A stretch of 64,000 nucleotides of DNA from Flavobacteriales bacterium. GTDB taxonomy: Bacteria; Bacteroidota; Bacteroidia; Flavobacteriales; Flavobacteriaceae. Below the pieces are notes generated by a model. It ran no database searches and was not told the DNA's origin. It worked only from the letters and a program-made list of their open reading frames with translations. Positions within the stretch are counted from its first letter, which is position 1, and each line of letters opens with the position of its first letter. Shown one piece after another: positions 1 through 8,783 of the stretch. A program made the position numbers and the translations under genes. Location: the NCBI GenBank assembly GCA_018335925.1, contig JAGXRF010000083.1, positions 1 to 64,000 of the forward strand. Direction: 5' to 3'.

Positions 1-240
1 ATCAATGACAAAATCAATGACAAAATCAATGACAAAATCAATGACAAAATCAATGACAAAATCAATGACAAAATCAGTGACAAAATCAATGACAAAATCA
101 ATGACAAAATCAGTGACAAAATCAGTGACAAAATCAATGACAAAATCAATGACAAAATCAATGACAAAATCAATGTCAAAATCAATGTCAAAATCAATGT
201 CAAAATCAATGACAAAATCAATGACAATAACAATGGCAAT
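1..240. repeat. 12-bp tandem repeat array (20 units, open to the left)
   Basis: Twenty consecutive 12-bp units of ATCAATGACAAA fill the first 240 bases, and the array continues off the left edge. Units 7, 10 and 11 carry G at position 5, units 15-17 carry T at position 8, and the last two units are degenerate. Because 12 is a multiple of three, several frames stay open (one reads as repeated MTKS, others INDK or SMTK), so the open frame is a product of the period. No start signal or recognisable protein accompanies it. I read it as a minisatellite. A repeat protein whose start lies upstream cannot be fully excluded. Confidence 0.9.
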
Positions 241-811
241 TAAAATTAGCCTAACGCTTATTGCTTAATGCCTAACGCTTATAGCTTAAAGCTTACAGCC
301 TAAGACTTTTAAAAATTCGCTCATTTACAAATTTACCTATAATACACTCCTCGTTAACCCTAGTATTTACAGGCTTTCCGGCACATTTGTTGCAGAATGG
401 TTGCAGAAACCTTGCTAAAACCCTTGATTTTAGGGACATTTCTGCAACAAACCTGTAACCATTATCGAACAAAACCCCTTTTTTAAGTGTTTATTTGTTT
501 ATGTGTTGAATCGACTTGCGACCATCGATGTTCGACCACCGATGATTTGTTGATGGTTAATAGTCGACATTCGATATTCGATTCTCGGATTTTTGCTTAC
601 AGCTTACAGCCTTCTTAAATATTTTATATTTTATATTTTATATTTTATATTTGATATTCGATTCTCGGTTGCGGTTGTCGGCAATCGGTCATCGGCAATC
701 GGCAATCGGTCATCGAACGAATAAACAGTTAAACAACCAATTTCCAACATTCATCCTAAACAATTTTTCGGTAACCCAAAATAAGCTATATTTAACCCGT
801 AATTTGACTTT
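241..811. other. Gene-free spacer with degenerate short repeats
   Basis: No credible gene is seen here. The stretch holds families of short near-repeats: CCTAACGCTTA and GCTTACAGCC words at 250-302 and 595-612, four tandem TTTTATA units at 622-649, and CGGCAATCGGTCAT-type units at 679-715. The last 60 bases should contain the promoter of the polysaccharide operon. TATATTTA near 787 is one base from the TAnnTTTG -7 consensus, but I see no convincing -33 element. Confidence 0.6.
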
Positions 812-1657
812 ATGGCGTTAGAAAAAAGAGTCTATAGCAGTAACAAACAATACCGATTTACCAAAATACTACAAGCCAGTTTATTAGGATTTAAAAATTC
901 TTATTATTTGGCCAAGCAGTTGGCATTACGCGATTTAAAAGCCCAATATCGGCAGTCGTTGCTAGGAGTGTTTTGGGCATTTGCCCCATTAATCATCAAT
1001 TCGTTGGTGTGGATTTTTTTACAAGGTTCCGGTACTATAAAACTTTCCGAAACCAATGTACCGTATCCGTTGTTTGTAATTATTGGAACCACATTGTGGA
1101 GCTTGTTTGGCGAGGCCTTACAATTAACCACCCAAAGTGTGAAAGGCAACCAATCTATTTTAACCAAAGTGAATTTTGATAAGGAAGCATTAATAACTTT
1201 AGGATGCTTAAAGTATGGGGTAAATATGCTATTAAAATTTTCCATCATAGTAGTATTTATGGTGTTTTACCAAAGGATACCAACTTGGGACATGGTTTGG
1301 TTTATACCCTTGTTATTGGTATCTGTTTTGTTTTTTATTTCCATTGGCATATTGCTCACCCCCATTGGATTGCTGTACAACGATGTGGGAAGAATGATCC
1401 CAATAGGCATGCAGTTTTTAATGTACATCACTCCGGTGGTATATGCTTTTCCGAAAGAAGGCTTGATGTACGAAATCATGCGATGGAATCCGATTGCGTA
1501 TTTGATGCAAGATTTACGACAGGTACTTACCGGATTTCCGTTGGAATATGGACCTTTTTGGATTGGATTTGTTTTGCTAAGTATTTTATTATTTTTGATG
1601 GCATTGGTAGTATATCGCGTATCTATTCCAATTATTACCGAACGAATGAGTGCATAG
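812..1657 (+). CDS. ABC-2 type polysaccharide export permease (Wzm-like)
   Basis: A 281-residue integral membrane protein of the O-antigen/teichoic acid export permease family (ABC2_membrane). Together with the ATPase encoded two bases downstream it should move a lipid-linked polysaccharide across the inner membrane. Six hydrophobic segments are visible, near residues 52-72, 85-100, 138-153, 161-184, 197-213 and 249-270, after an amphipathic N-terminus; the length is typical for Wzm. It is the first gene of the long co-directional locus. The ATG at 812 is the natural start. The exported polymer (O-antigen or capsule) cannot be told from the sequence. Confidence 0.9.
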   Translation: MALEKRVYSSNKQYRFTKILQASLLGFKNSYYLAKQLALRDLKAQYRQSLLGVFWAFAPLIINSLVWIFLQGSGTIKLSETNVPYPLFVIIGTTLWSLFGEALQLTTQSVKGNQSILTKVNFDKEALITLGCLKYGVNMLLKFSIIVVFMVFYQRIPTWDMVWFIPLLLVSVLFFISIGILLTPIGLLYNDVGRMIPIGMQFLMYITPVVYAFPKEGLMYEIMRWNPIAYLMQDLRQVLTGFPLEYGPFWIGFVLLSILLFLMALVVYRVSIPIITERMSA

Positions 1658-1659
1658 GT

Positions 1660-2829
1660 ATGGGAGAAGTATTGATTAAAGCAGAAGGCGTTTCGAAAAA
1701 ATTTGCCAAAAACCTCAAAAAGAGCTTGGCTTATGGCTTTAGTGATTTGGTGCATGGCATTTTAGGAAAAAACACCAAACAAGACTTGCGAAAAGATGAG
1801 TTTTGGGCTGTAAAAGACGTGAGTTTTGAAGTGCGTAGAGGAGAGTGTTTGGGACTCATCGGACACAACGGTGCAGGCAAAAGTACCTTGCTAAAAATGC
1901 TCAATGGCATTATTGCTCCAGATGAGGGCACCATTACCATGCATGGCAAAATTGGTGCTTTGATTGAGCTAGGAGCAGGGTTTAACCCAATACTTACCGG
2001 TAGAGAAAACATTTACAACAACGGTGCAGTAATTGGTTTTAGCAAAGAAGAAATCAACGCCAAACTACAAGAGATCATTTCCTTTGCTGAGTTGGAGGAG
2101 TTTATAGACATGCCTGTGCAAAATTACAGCTCGGGCATGCGGGTGCGATTGGGCTTTGCCATTGCTGCCCAAATGGAACCGGATATATTGTTGATAGATG
2201 AAGTTTTGGCTGTGGGAGATGTAGGATTTAGAGGTAAGTGTTATCAACGAATTTCAGAACTAATGTCGAAAACAGCTTTTATTTTTGTATCACATTCCAT
2301 GCCTCAAATTTCAAAAATATGTACTAGTTCAGTATTACTTAGTAATGGAAAAATCAAATTAAGTGGAGTTAATGCTAAAGTGATTGAAGCTTATTACAAT
2401 GATAACAAATTTGTAAATGTAGTTAACTACATAATTAATGAAAAAATTGAATTGCTAGAGTTAAAAACTGAAAAACAAACATATTCGGATTTGATAAAAA
2501 AACTTCAAGTTATCATTAAATTAAAATCAAATATAAATATTAAAGATGCTGTACTAAATATATTTTTAATAAGTAAAGAAATGGTACCGGTTGCTCAATA
2601 TAATTCAAAACTTAATGGTGATTTTTTTGATTTTAATTTAGGTGAGAATACATTAGTTATTGACTTAATAAATATTTTTTTAAATACGGGATTTTATACT
2701 TTTTCTATTACACTAGAGCATAATGAACAAAAGGTGTTATTATGGGTGCAAAATTTAAATGAAATTAAAATCATTAATGAATTATCTTTAGATAGTCCAG
2801 TAATGCTAAAAGGATCAAAATTATGTTAG
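1660..2829 (+). CDS. ABC polysaccharide export ATPase (Wzt-like)
   Basis: A 389-residue ATP-binding subunit of the exporter. Walker A GHNGAGKS is at residues 68-75, the signature YSSGM at 156-160, Walker B with ILLIDEVLAVGD at 176-187, and the H-loop SHS at 211-213. About 170 residues follow the ATPase core, matching the position of the Wzt C-terminal domain, which in studied systems binds the finished O-polysaccharide. I chose the ATG at 1660, two bases after the permease stop; an upstream extension of the frame overlaps the permease and is not real. Base composition becomes clearly AT-richer from about 2260, where the C-terminal domain starts, which suggests a recombination joint. Confidence 0.92.
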   Translation: MGEVLIKAEGVSKKFAKNLKKSLAYGFSDLVHGILGKNTKQDLRKDEFWAVKDVSFEVRRGECLGLIGHNGAGKSTLLKMLNGIIAPDEGTITMHGKIGALIELGAGFNPILTGRENIYNNGAVIGFSKEEINAKLQEIISFAELEEFIDMPVQNYSSGMRVRLGFAIAAQMEPDILLIDEVLAVGDVGFRGKCYQRISELMSKTAFIFVSHSMPQISKICTSSVLLSNGKIKLSGVNAKVIEAYYNDNKFVNVVNYIINEKIELLELKTEKQTYSDLIKKLQVIIKLKSNINIKDAVLNIFLISKEMVPVAQYNSKLNGDFFDFNLGENTLVIDLINIFLNTGFYTFSITLEHNEQKVLLWVQNLNEIKIINELSLDSPVMLKGSKLC

Positions 2830-3566
2830 ATATTTTTAAAAAATATATTAAAATCGGCAAAATTAAATTGTTCTTAGATTTAACTAAACCACATGAGAAA
2901 AATTATTATAGTTCAATAAAGAATAATGATTTTTACTTAGCACAAAAATTAATTAATAAAGGCTATAAAGTATTGGATCTTGGAGCAAATATTGGTTTTA
3001 CTTCATTATTGTATTTGTCATTTGGAGCTAGAGAAGTTTATGCGTTTGAACCAGTTAAAGAATTATTTGATAGGTTAAAAAAATTAAAAACAACCGATAT
3101 AAAAGCTTACAATCTAGCGATTTCAAATTTTGAAGGAGAAACAAATATTTTTTTATCTACTACACATAATCAAGGTCATTCACTTAATAATCTGTGGCCT
3201 CAACAATTTAAAGAAGTTTTTATAAATGATAAATCTCAAAAAGTTAGAGTTACAACCCTAGATAATCTACTGATAAATGATAATTTTGACTTTATAAAAA
3301 TTGATGTTGAAGGTGCTGAAAAAGATGTTATTGAAGGTGGAGATATTTTTTTTAGAAGAAATAAAAATGCTATAATTCAAATAGAAATTTATAACCAACA
3401 GTTTTTTGAAACTGATAAACTTTTAAAGAAATATTACAATTTTACTTATATTCCAATATTTGAATTTGAAGATGTTGTTTTTAAAAACATCAATGATTTT
3501 GAAGATAATGAATTAATTGAATTTAAAGGACCACCTAATTATATTTATTCTAATAGAGAATTGTAA
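2823..3566 (+). CDS. FkbM family methyltransferase
   Basis: A 247-residue SAM-dependent methyltransferase of the FkbM type, probably adding an O-methyl group to a sugar of the surface polysaccharide. The SAM-binding motif VLDLGANIGFTS is at residues 50-61, and the FkbM hallmark KIDVEGAEKDVIEGG begins near 159. The gene overlaps the end of wzt by seven bases and the next gene by one base, so it is translationally coupled. It is strongly AT-rich, like its two downstream neighbours. The exact substrate cannot be inferred. Confidence 0.85.
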   Translation: MLDIFKKYIKIGKIKLFLDLTKPHEKNYYSSIKNNDFYLAQKLINKGYKVLDLGANIGFTSLLYLSFGAREVYAFEPVKELFDRLKKLKTTDIKAYNLAISNFEGETNIFLSTTHNQGHSLNNLWPQQFKEVFINDKSQKVRVTTLDNLLINDNFDFIKIDVEGAEKDVIEGGDIFFRRNKNAIIQIEIYNQQFFETDKLLKKYYNFTYIPIFEFEDVVFKNINDFEDNELIEFKGPPNYIYSNREL

Positions 3567-4315
3567 TGAGATATTTGATAAATAAATTTTTAAAAAGAAT
3601 TGGGTTAAAGTTAATTGTTTTACAAAAAAATGAAAAACCATTAAAAAAAAATGAAAAACAAAATGTTGAAAATGTTTTAAATGGTGAAGTATATTCACCT
3701 TTTGATCAAGTTCCATTTGCTGGAGAGACTTTACAATATGTAATAAAAAATTATGAGTTTGAAGATGTTCTTGATGTAGGTAGCGGAGAGGGAAAACACA
3801 GTGACATATTTAAACTTTTCAATAAAAATGTAACTTCAATTGATTTTGGTAAGTCAGTTTATTTTGAAAAAAGGAGTTCTAAACATGCATGTGTTTTTGG
3901 GGATTATTACTCATATAATTTTAATAAAAAGTTCGATTTAATTTGGGCATCACACGTTTTAGAGCATCAACCTAACCCTAATTTATTTTTGAAAAAAATA
4001 TTTAATGATTTGAAAGAGAACGGCATTCTTGCAATTACAGCCCCACCATTAAAACACGAGATTGTTGGTGGACACGTGACTTTATGGAATGCAGGGTTAC
4101 TACTATATCAATTAGTTTTAGCAGGATTTAATTGTAAGGAGGCATCAATTAAATCATATGGATATAATATAAGTGTAGTTCTGCAAAAAAAGACTATTAA
4201 AGAATTACCTGAATTGAGTTATGATAGTGGTGATATTACTCTTTTAAGTGATTACTTACCAAAAGGGTTAAATGAACCTTTTGATGGGAATATCCATCAT
4301 TTAAATTGGAAATAG
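3566..4315 (+). CDS. Class I SAM-dependent methyltransferase
   Basis: A 249-residue methyltransferase of the Methyltransf_11/UbiG-like type. Motif I is VLDVGSGEGKH at residues 68-78, and the post-I/II region contains WASHVLEHQPNPNLFL from residue 127, a typical signature. It probably methylates a sugar or a polysaccharide chain end. In ABC-exported O-antigens, terminal methylation can act as a chain-length stop signal, and its place beside wzt would fit that, but this is inference. Its start codon shares one base with the preceding stop. A basic Lys/Asn-rich stretch follows the N-terminus. Confidence 0.82.
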   Translation: MRYLINKFLKRIGLKLIVLQKNEKPLKKNEKQNVENVLNGEVYSPFDQVPFAGETLQYVIKNYEFEDVLDVGSGEGKHSDIFKLFNKNVTSIDFGKSVYFEKRSSKHACVFGDYYSYNFNKKFDLIWASHVLEHQPNPNLFLKKIFNDLKENGILAITAPPLKHEIVGGHVTLWNAGLLLYQLVLAGFNCKEASIKSYGYNISVVLQKKTIKELPELSYDSGDITLLSDYLPKGLNEPFDGNIHHLNWK

Positions 4316-4317
4316 AA

Positions 4318-5688
4318 TTGAAAAAAAATATTTTAGTATTCGGTTATATCAATTTTTCTAAATTAGAAATAATTTATTGGAATAAATTATCTAAGTTACT
4401 AAAAGATAAAGGTTTTGAACTTTATGTCTTTGGTAATAATAAAATTAAAGAAAGCGTAGACTTCAATGCTTTTCAATTTTTTGAAAGAGCCGAAGATGAA
4501 ATTGAAATAAATTATAAAAAATTCAACTTTGATTCCTATGATATTTCTAGATATATAGAACGTGAAAATGTATGGTATGGTAATAAAAATATTGAAAAAA
4601 AAATATTAGGAATTAAAATAAAAATAGTCAAATACAAGAAATTATTAGATGAGCTAAATCCATGTGTTACAATTTTAGGTAATGGCGAACATGCAAATGA
4701 ATTAATTATTAAAGACATACTGTTTAATAAAAAAATACCTTTTTTTTACTTTGAAAGAGGTTGTTTACCTAATACTTGGCATTTTGATTTTGAAGGGATA
4801 ACTGCTAATACTAAAATAGCTAAAACCAATATAAATGAACTTAAAATTCAAGAATTATCATCTGAAAATTATAATCTTTATAGGTTATACTATTTATCTA
4901 TAAAAAAAACTTGGTGGGATCAACCAAAAAATGAAACTTTAAGCATTCGTTCAAAATTAAATATTCCTCAAGAAAAAAAAATAATTTTATTTCTAAATCA
5001 ATTGGATAATGATACTTCAAACTTTCTTTATTCACCTCTTTACAAAAATAATATAGATGCTTTTAATTGGTTAACTAATAAAATTAGCAAGCATCATAAC
5101 AATTATCATGTTATTGTAAAAAAACACCCCTGGTATAATGATGATAATGAACAATTCCTAGAATGTTTAAGCAAAAACAATTTAGAAGGTAGTTGGGTTG
5201 AAGATATTAATATTTTTGATTGTATTAAGCAATCAGATTATGTATGCTCTGTAAATTCAACAGCTAATTTTGAGTCATTAATTTATGAAAAGCCAGTCTT
5301 ACAACTTGGAAAATCCTTATTGAGTAACAAAAACATTTGTTATGAAGTAAATTCTTTAAATGATGATTTTATAATTTCAGAATGGCTAAATAAAGAAAGC
5401 TTACAAGAAAGAATTGTATTATTTGGTAAGTTTATGGATTTCATGATAAATAAAGAACTGTCCTTTTTTATAAATGAAAAAGTTGATTTTAATTATTTAG
5501 ACCATAACATGTTGTTTGATTTAATATTAAAAAATGTTAAATACACTTTTGGTTACTATCCAAATGAATATATTAAATTAACTGCCAGTCCAAAAATAAG
5601 CATTCAAAATAGCAATTCTTTACTTAATATTAAAAAGACTAAAATTTATAAAGAGTTAAAAAAAATATATTTTAAACTCTTTAGTTAA
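4318..5688 (+). CDS. Capsule-polysaccharide-synthesis type glycosyltransferase
   Basis: About 456 residues. The C-terminal half has the features of the Capsule_synth (KpsC/KpsS-like) GT-B family: VKKHPWYNDD near residue 267 and NSTANFESLIYEKPV near 313, preceded by FYFERG near 143. Those families transfer Kdo or related sugars during capsule assembly. The substrate here is unknown. There is no ATG at the front. I chose the TTG at 4318, just after the preceding stop, because it gives a natural KKNILVFGY beginning; TTG 4306 is the alternative. The gene is very AT-rich. Confidence 0.7.
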   Translation: MKKNILVFGYINFSKLEIIYWNKLSKLLKDKGFELYVFGNNKIKESVDFNAFQFFERAEDEIEINYKKFNFDSYDISRYIERENVWYGNKNIEKKILGIKIKIVKYKKLLDELNPCVTILGNGEHANELIIKDILFNKKIPFFYFERGCLPNTWHFDFEGITANTKIAKTNINELKIQELSSENYNLYRLYYLSIKKTWWDQPKNETLSIRSKLNIPQEKKIILFLNQLDNDTSNFLYSPLYKNNIDAFNWLTNKISKHHNNYHVIVKKHPWYNDDNEQFLECLSKNNLEGSWVEDINIFDCIKQSDYVCSVNSTANFESLIYEKPVLQLGKSLLSNKNICYEVNSLNDDFIISEWLNKESLQERIVLFGKFMDFMINKELSFFINEKVDFNYLDHNMLFDLILKNVKYTFGYYPNEYIKLTASPKISIQNSNSLLNIKKTKIYKELKKIYFKLFS

Positions 5689-5694
5689 CAATTT

Positions 5695-6783
5695 ATGAAA
5701 AAAATTCTTTTTATTACCCATGATTGCTATAGGGCAGGTGCCCAATTATTACTTTTAAACTACTTGAAATGGCTTAAAAGCAATAAATCAGATGTGGTTA
5801 TTCATGTATTGATTATGGGAGAAGGAGAGTTGTTAAATGAGTTTCAACAATTTGATCACTTTTATACTTATCCAAAAAATAAAATTTCGATAAAGTTTTT
5901 TCATATTTGGTTAAAATACCTTTTATGGTCTAATAAAATTGACTTGGTATACAGCAATACGGTAATGAATCAAGAGATATTAAACCAAATAGATTCATTT
6001 AATATTCCAGTTTTAATTCATGTGCACGAAATGAATTATTGGTTAAATCAATCAAAGTTTGTTGCAAAAAAGCAATATCGTTATTTGGTTGCATCTAACG
6101 CTGTTAAAAAATTAATTATTGAAAAATATGGTATTGAAAACAAAAAAATTCAATTAGTATATGAATATGTAAACACTTTACAACTTCAAAATCAAACCAA
6201 AAAAAGCATAGCAGGTTTGCTAGGTACAAATAACTCTGATATTGTAATAGGTGCATGTGGTATAGAATCATTTAGAAAAGGAAAAGATTTATTTGTTCCA
6301 CTTGCTAATTTCGTTTTTGAAAAATACAAGCATTTAAATATTCATTTTGTTTGGTTTGGTGGTGATGTAAACAGCATCATACGAAAAGATTGGGAGAACA
6401 GTAAATACCGTTCAAATATTCATTTTATACATTCCATCCCTCAGGTTAGTGAGTACTTTGCTGATTTAGATTTATTTTTAATGTTGTCAAGAGAAGATCC
6501 GTTTCCGACAGTAAATTTAGAGGTTGGCATACATGGCATACCAATTATTTGTTTTAAAAATTGTGGAGGAACTGAAGAGTTGATAAAAGAAGATGCAGGA
6601 GTTGCAGTAGAGGCATTTGATTTAAACATCATGGCAGATGAAATAATTTTATTATTAAAAGACAAAGAAAAGAGACTGGTACTTGGAAATAACTTAAAAA
6701 AAAGAATTTTAGATAATTTTGATATACATAAAACAGGAGAGGAAATATACCAAATTTTAAATAATTTATTAAGCAAGAAGTAG
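5695..6783 (+). CDS. Glycosyltransferase family 4 protein
   Basis: A 362-residue retaining GT-B glycosyltransferase. The N-terminal Rossmann domain begins KKILFITHDCYRAGAQ, where the Gly/Ala-rich loop contacts the acceptor side. The C-terminal domain carries SREDPFPTVNLE at residues 265-276, the EX7E-type nucleotide-sugar region, followed by GIPIICF. It acts on the cytoplasmic face of the inner membrane, extending the lipid-linked glycan. The gene lies six bases after the capsule-type transferase and directly abuts the WbsX gene. Confidence 0.85.
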   Translation: MKKILFITHDCYRAGAQLLLLNYLKWLKSNKSDVVIHVLIMGEGELLNEFQQFDHFYTYPKNKISIKFFHIWLKYLLWSNKIDLVYSNTVMNQEILNQIDSFNIPVLIHVHEMNYWLNQSKFVAKKQYRYLVASNAVKKLIIEKYGIENKKIQLVYEYVNTLQLQNQTKKSIAGLLGTNNSDIVIGACGIESFRKGKDLFVPLANFVFEKYKHLNIHFVWFGGDVNSIIRKDWENSKYRSNIHFIHSIPQVSEYFADLDLFLMLSREDPFPTVNLEVGIHGIPIICFKNCGGTEELIKEDAGVAVEAFDLNIMADEIILLLKDKEKRLVLGNNLKKRILDNFDIHKTGEEIYQILNNLLSKK

Positions 6784-7893
6784 ATGCAAAAAATCAAACC
6801 CATAGCCATTCATTTGCCACAGTTTCATCCCATTCCTGAAAATGATGATTGGTGGGGCAAAGGATTTACAGAATGGACCAATGTAACCAAAGCAAAACCA
6901 AGATTTGAAGGACATTACCAACCTCATTTGCCGGCTGATTTAGGTTTTTATGATTTGAGATTAGAAGAATCTCGATTGGCACAAGAAGCGTTGGCTAAGC
7001 ATTACGGTATTTATGGTTTTTGTTATTATCATTATTGGTTTAATGGCAAACGTTTGTTGCATGAACCTTTGGATAGAAAATTAAATAATCCAAAAGAAGA
7101 TTTGCCTTTTATGTTATGCTGGGCTAATGAAAACTGGACAAGAGTGTGGGACGGGGGAGAAAAACATGTTTTGATAAAGCAAGAATACAGTGAAGAGGAC
7201 GATATTCAACATATTTTACATTTAATTTCCTATTTTAAGGATTCGAGATATATTAAAGTAAATGGGGCTCCAATTTTTATTGTTTACAGACCAAGGTTAT
7301 TCCCTGATATTCAAAAAACCATACATGTTTGGAGAAACGAAGTTAAAAAAGCTGGTTTTCCGGATTTATACATCGGTTTTGCACAAAATAAAGAACATTC
7401 TTTTAATCCTTCAGAGTTTGGTTTTGATTTTGGATTTCAGTTTAAACCATCTTTTGGGACACAGAGGAATCCAGTTTTTTATAGTATGAATTGGAAGGAC
7501 AAGCTGATACAAAGAATTAAGAGTAAATTGAGAATCAAATCAAAAGCTAATCCTAAAAAGTTAGAGTATTATTATGATTACGAAAACTATTCAAAAATTC
7601 AAATGGATTTAGGCTTTCAAAAAGATGTTTATCCAGGGATTACACCAATGTGGGATAATTCTGCGAGAAGAAAAATAGAACCATTTATATTACATCATTC
7701 AACACCTGAAAAATATGGAGAATGGTTAAAATATATCATTAAAAACTTTACATGGAAAAACATGCCAGAGAGTTTTTTATTTATAAACGCTTGGAATGAA
7801 TGGGCAGAAGGAAACCACTTAGAGCCATGTCAAAAATGGGGTAATGCATATTTAGAAAAAACAAAAGAAGTTATAGAGGAATGCTCGCAATAA
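6784..7893 (+). CDS. WbsX-like (glycoside hydrolase 99-like) protein
   Basis: A 369-residue protein of the WbsX/GH99-like family, common in O-antigen and capsule clusters of Bacteroidota. The family signature is at the N-terminus: IHLPQFHPIPENDDWWGKGF from residue 8, then TEWTNV and HYQPHLPADLGFYDLR. A second conserved block, NAWNEWAEGNHLEPC, lies near the C-terminus. GH99 enzymes are endo-alpha-mannosidases or mannanases, but the role of WbsX proteins in polysaccharide assembly is not settled. There is no signal peptide, so it probably acts in the cytoplasm. Composition is less AT-rich than in the genes upstream. It overlaps the next gene by 13 bases. Confidence 0.88.
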   Translation: MQKIKPIAIHLPQFHPIPENDDWWGKGFTEWTNVTKAKPRFEGHYQPHLPADLGFYDLRLEESRLAQEALAKHYGIYGFCYYHYWFNGKRLLHEPLDRKLNNPKEDLPFMLCWANENWTRVWDGGEKHVLIKQEYSEEDDIQHILHLISYFKDSRYIKVNGAPIFIVYRPRLFPDIQKTIHVWRNEVKKAGFPDLYIGFAQNKEHSFNPSEFGFDFGFQFKPSFGTQRNPVFYSMNWKDKLIQRIKSKLRIKSKANPKKLEYYYDYENYSKIQMDLGFQKDVYPGITPMWDNSARRKIEPFILHHSTPEKYGEWLKYIIKNFTWKNMPESFLFINAWNEWAEGNHLEPCQKWGNAYLEKTKEVIEECSQ

Positions 7894-8783
7894 TTATCCC
7901 ATTTTATAAAATAGCTTTTTTTGAACAAACCTTACAATCCTTAGCCAACCAAACCAATCAAAATTTTAAGGTGTATATTGGGGATGATGCTAGCCCTGAG
8001 GATTGCTCCAAATTATTAAGCCAATTTGAAGGAAAATTTGACTTTACGTACCATCGATTTGAAAACAACCTAGGAGGAGTAAGTTTAACAAAACAATGGG
8101 AGAGGTGCATTGCATTAAGCAATCAAGAACCTTGGTTGATGCTATTAGGAGATGACGATGTGTTAGGAGAAAATGTGGTGGAGGAGTTTTATAAGAATTA
8201 TAACGCTTTTAAACTAAAGTCAAATGTTGTAAGATTAGCAAGTGCTTTAAATGACTATAATAAAAAAAATATATCTTCGGTTTATCAACATCCAAAATGG
8301 GAGAAAGCATCTGATTTTTATTTTAGAAGATTTAAAGGAAAGACACGAAGTTCTCTTTCGGAATATTTTTTTAGACGTACTTCTTATATGAAGTTTGGAT
8401 TTAGAAATTATCCTTTGGCTTGGCACAGCGATGATATGGCATGGATTGATTTTGCTGATAACAAAACTATATTTACATTAAACGAAGCAATCATAATTAT
8501 TGGCTTTTCAGATATAAGCTTATCAGGTATGGTTAATAATATTAAAATTAAGCATCAGGCAACAGAGCACTTTTACAAAGACTTGATAAAAGAAAAACTA
8601 AAATTGTTTAGCAAAGCTCAAAGATTAGAATTATTACTAAGCTATGAAGTTTTGATAAAAAAATCAAGAAAATTAATTTTTAGTGAATGGATGAATTTAT
8701 ATTATGCATATCTTATTAATTTTAGCTTTATTCCTTTTTTAAAGTTTAATAAAAGAATATTTACTTCTATTTTTTCAAAATGA
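7881..8783 (+). CDS. Glycosyltransferase family 2 protein
   Basis: A 300-residue GT-A fold transferase. The N-terminus IIIPFYK is the usual GT2 start, GDDASPE at residues 34-40 replaces the more common DDGST, and the metal-binding cluster GDDDV is near 90-94. The C-terminal third is basic and contains hydrophobic patches that may lie on the membrane. It overlaps WbsX by 13 bases and the next GT2 gene by four (ATGA). Donor and acceptor are unknown. Confidence 0.85.
   Translation: MLAIIIPFYKIAFFEQTLQSLANQTNQNFKVYIGDDASPEDCSKLLSQFEGKFDFTYHRFENNLGGVSLTKQWERCIALSNQEPWLMLLGDDDVLGENVVEEFYKNYNAFKLKSNVVRLASALNDYNKKNISSVYQHPKWEKASDFYFRRFKGKTRSSLSEYFFRRTSYMKFGFRNYPLAWHSDDMAWIDFADNKTIFTLNEAIIIIGFSDISLSGMVNNIKIKHQATEHFYKDLIKEKLKLFSKAQRLELLLSYEVLIKKSRKLIFSEWMNLYYAYLINFSFIPFLKFNKRIFTSIFSK

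Noticed and set aside
1..240. CRISPR array
   Set aside because: The units are contiguous 12-mers with no unique spacers and no cas genes nearby.
5..268. Open frame encoding repeated MTKS
   Set aside because: It follows from a 12-bp repeat in which several frames stay open. It starts at the window edge, has no promoter and ends in unrelated sequence.
1204..1659. N-terminal extension of wzt
   Set aside because: The frame is open only as a shadow of the wzm coding sequence. The ATPase begins naturally at 1660.
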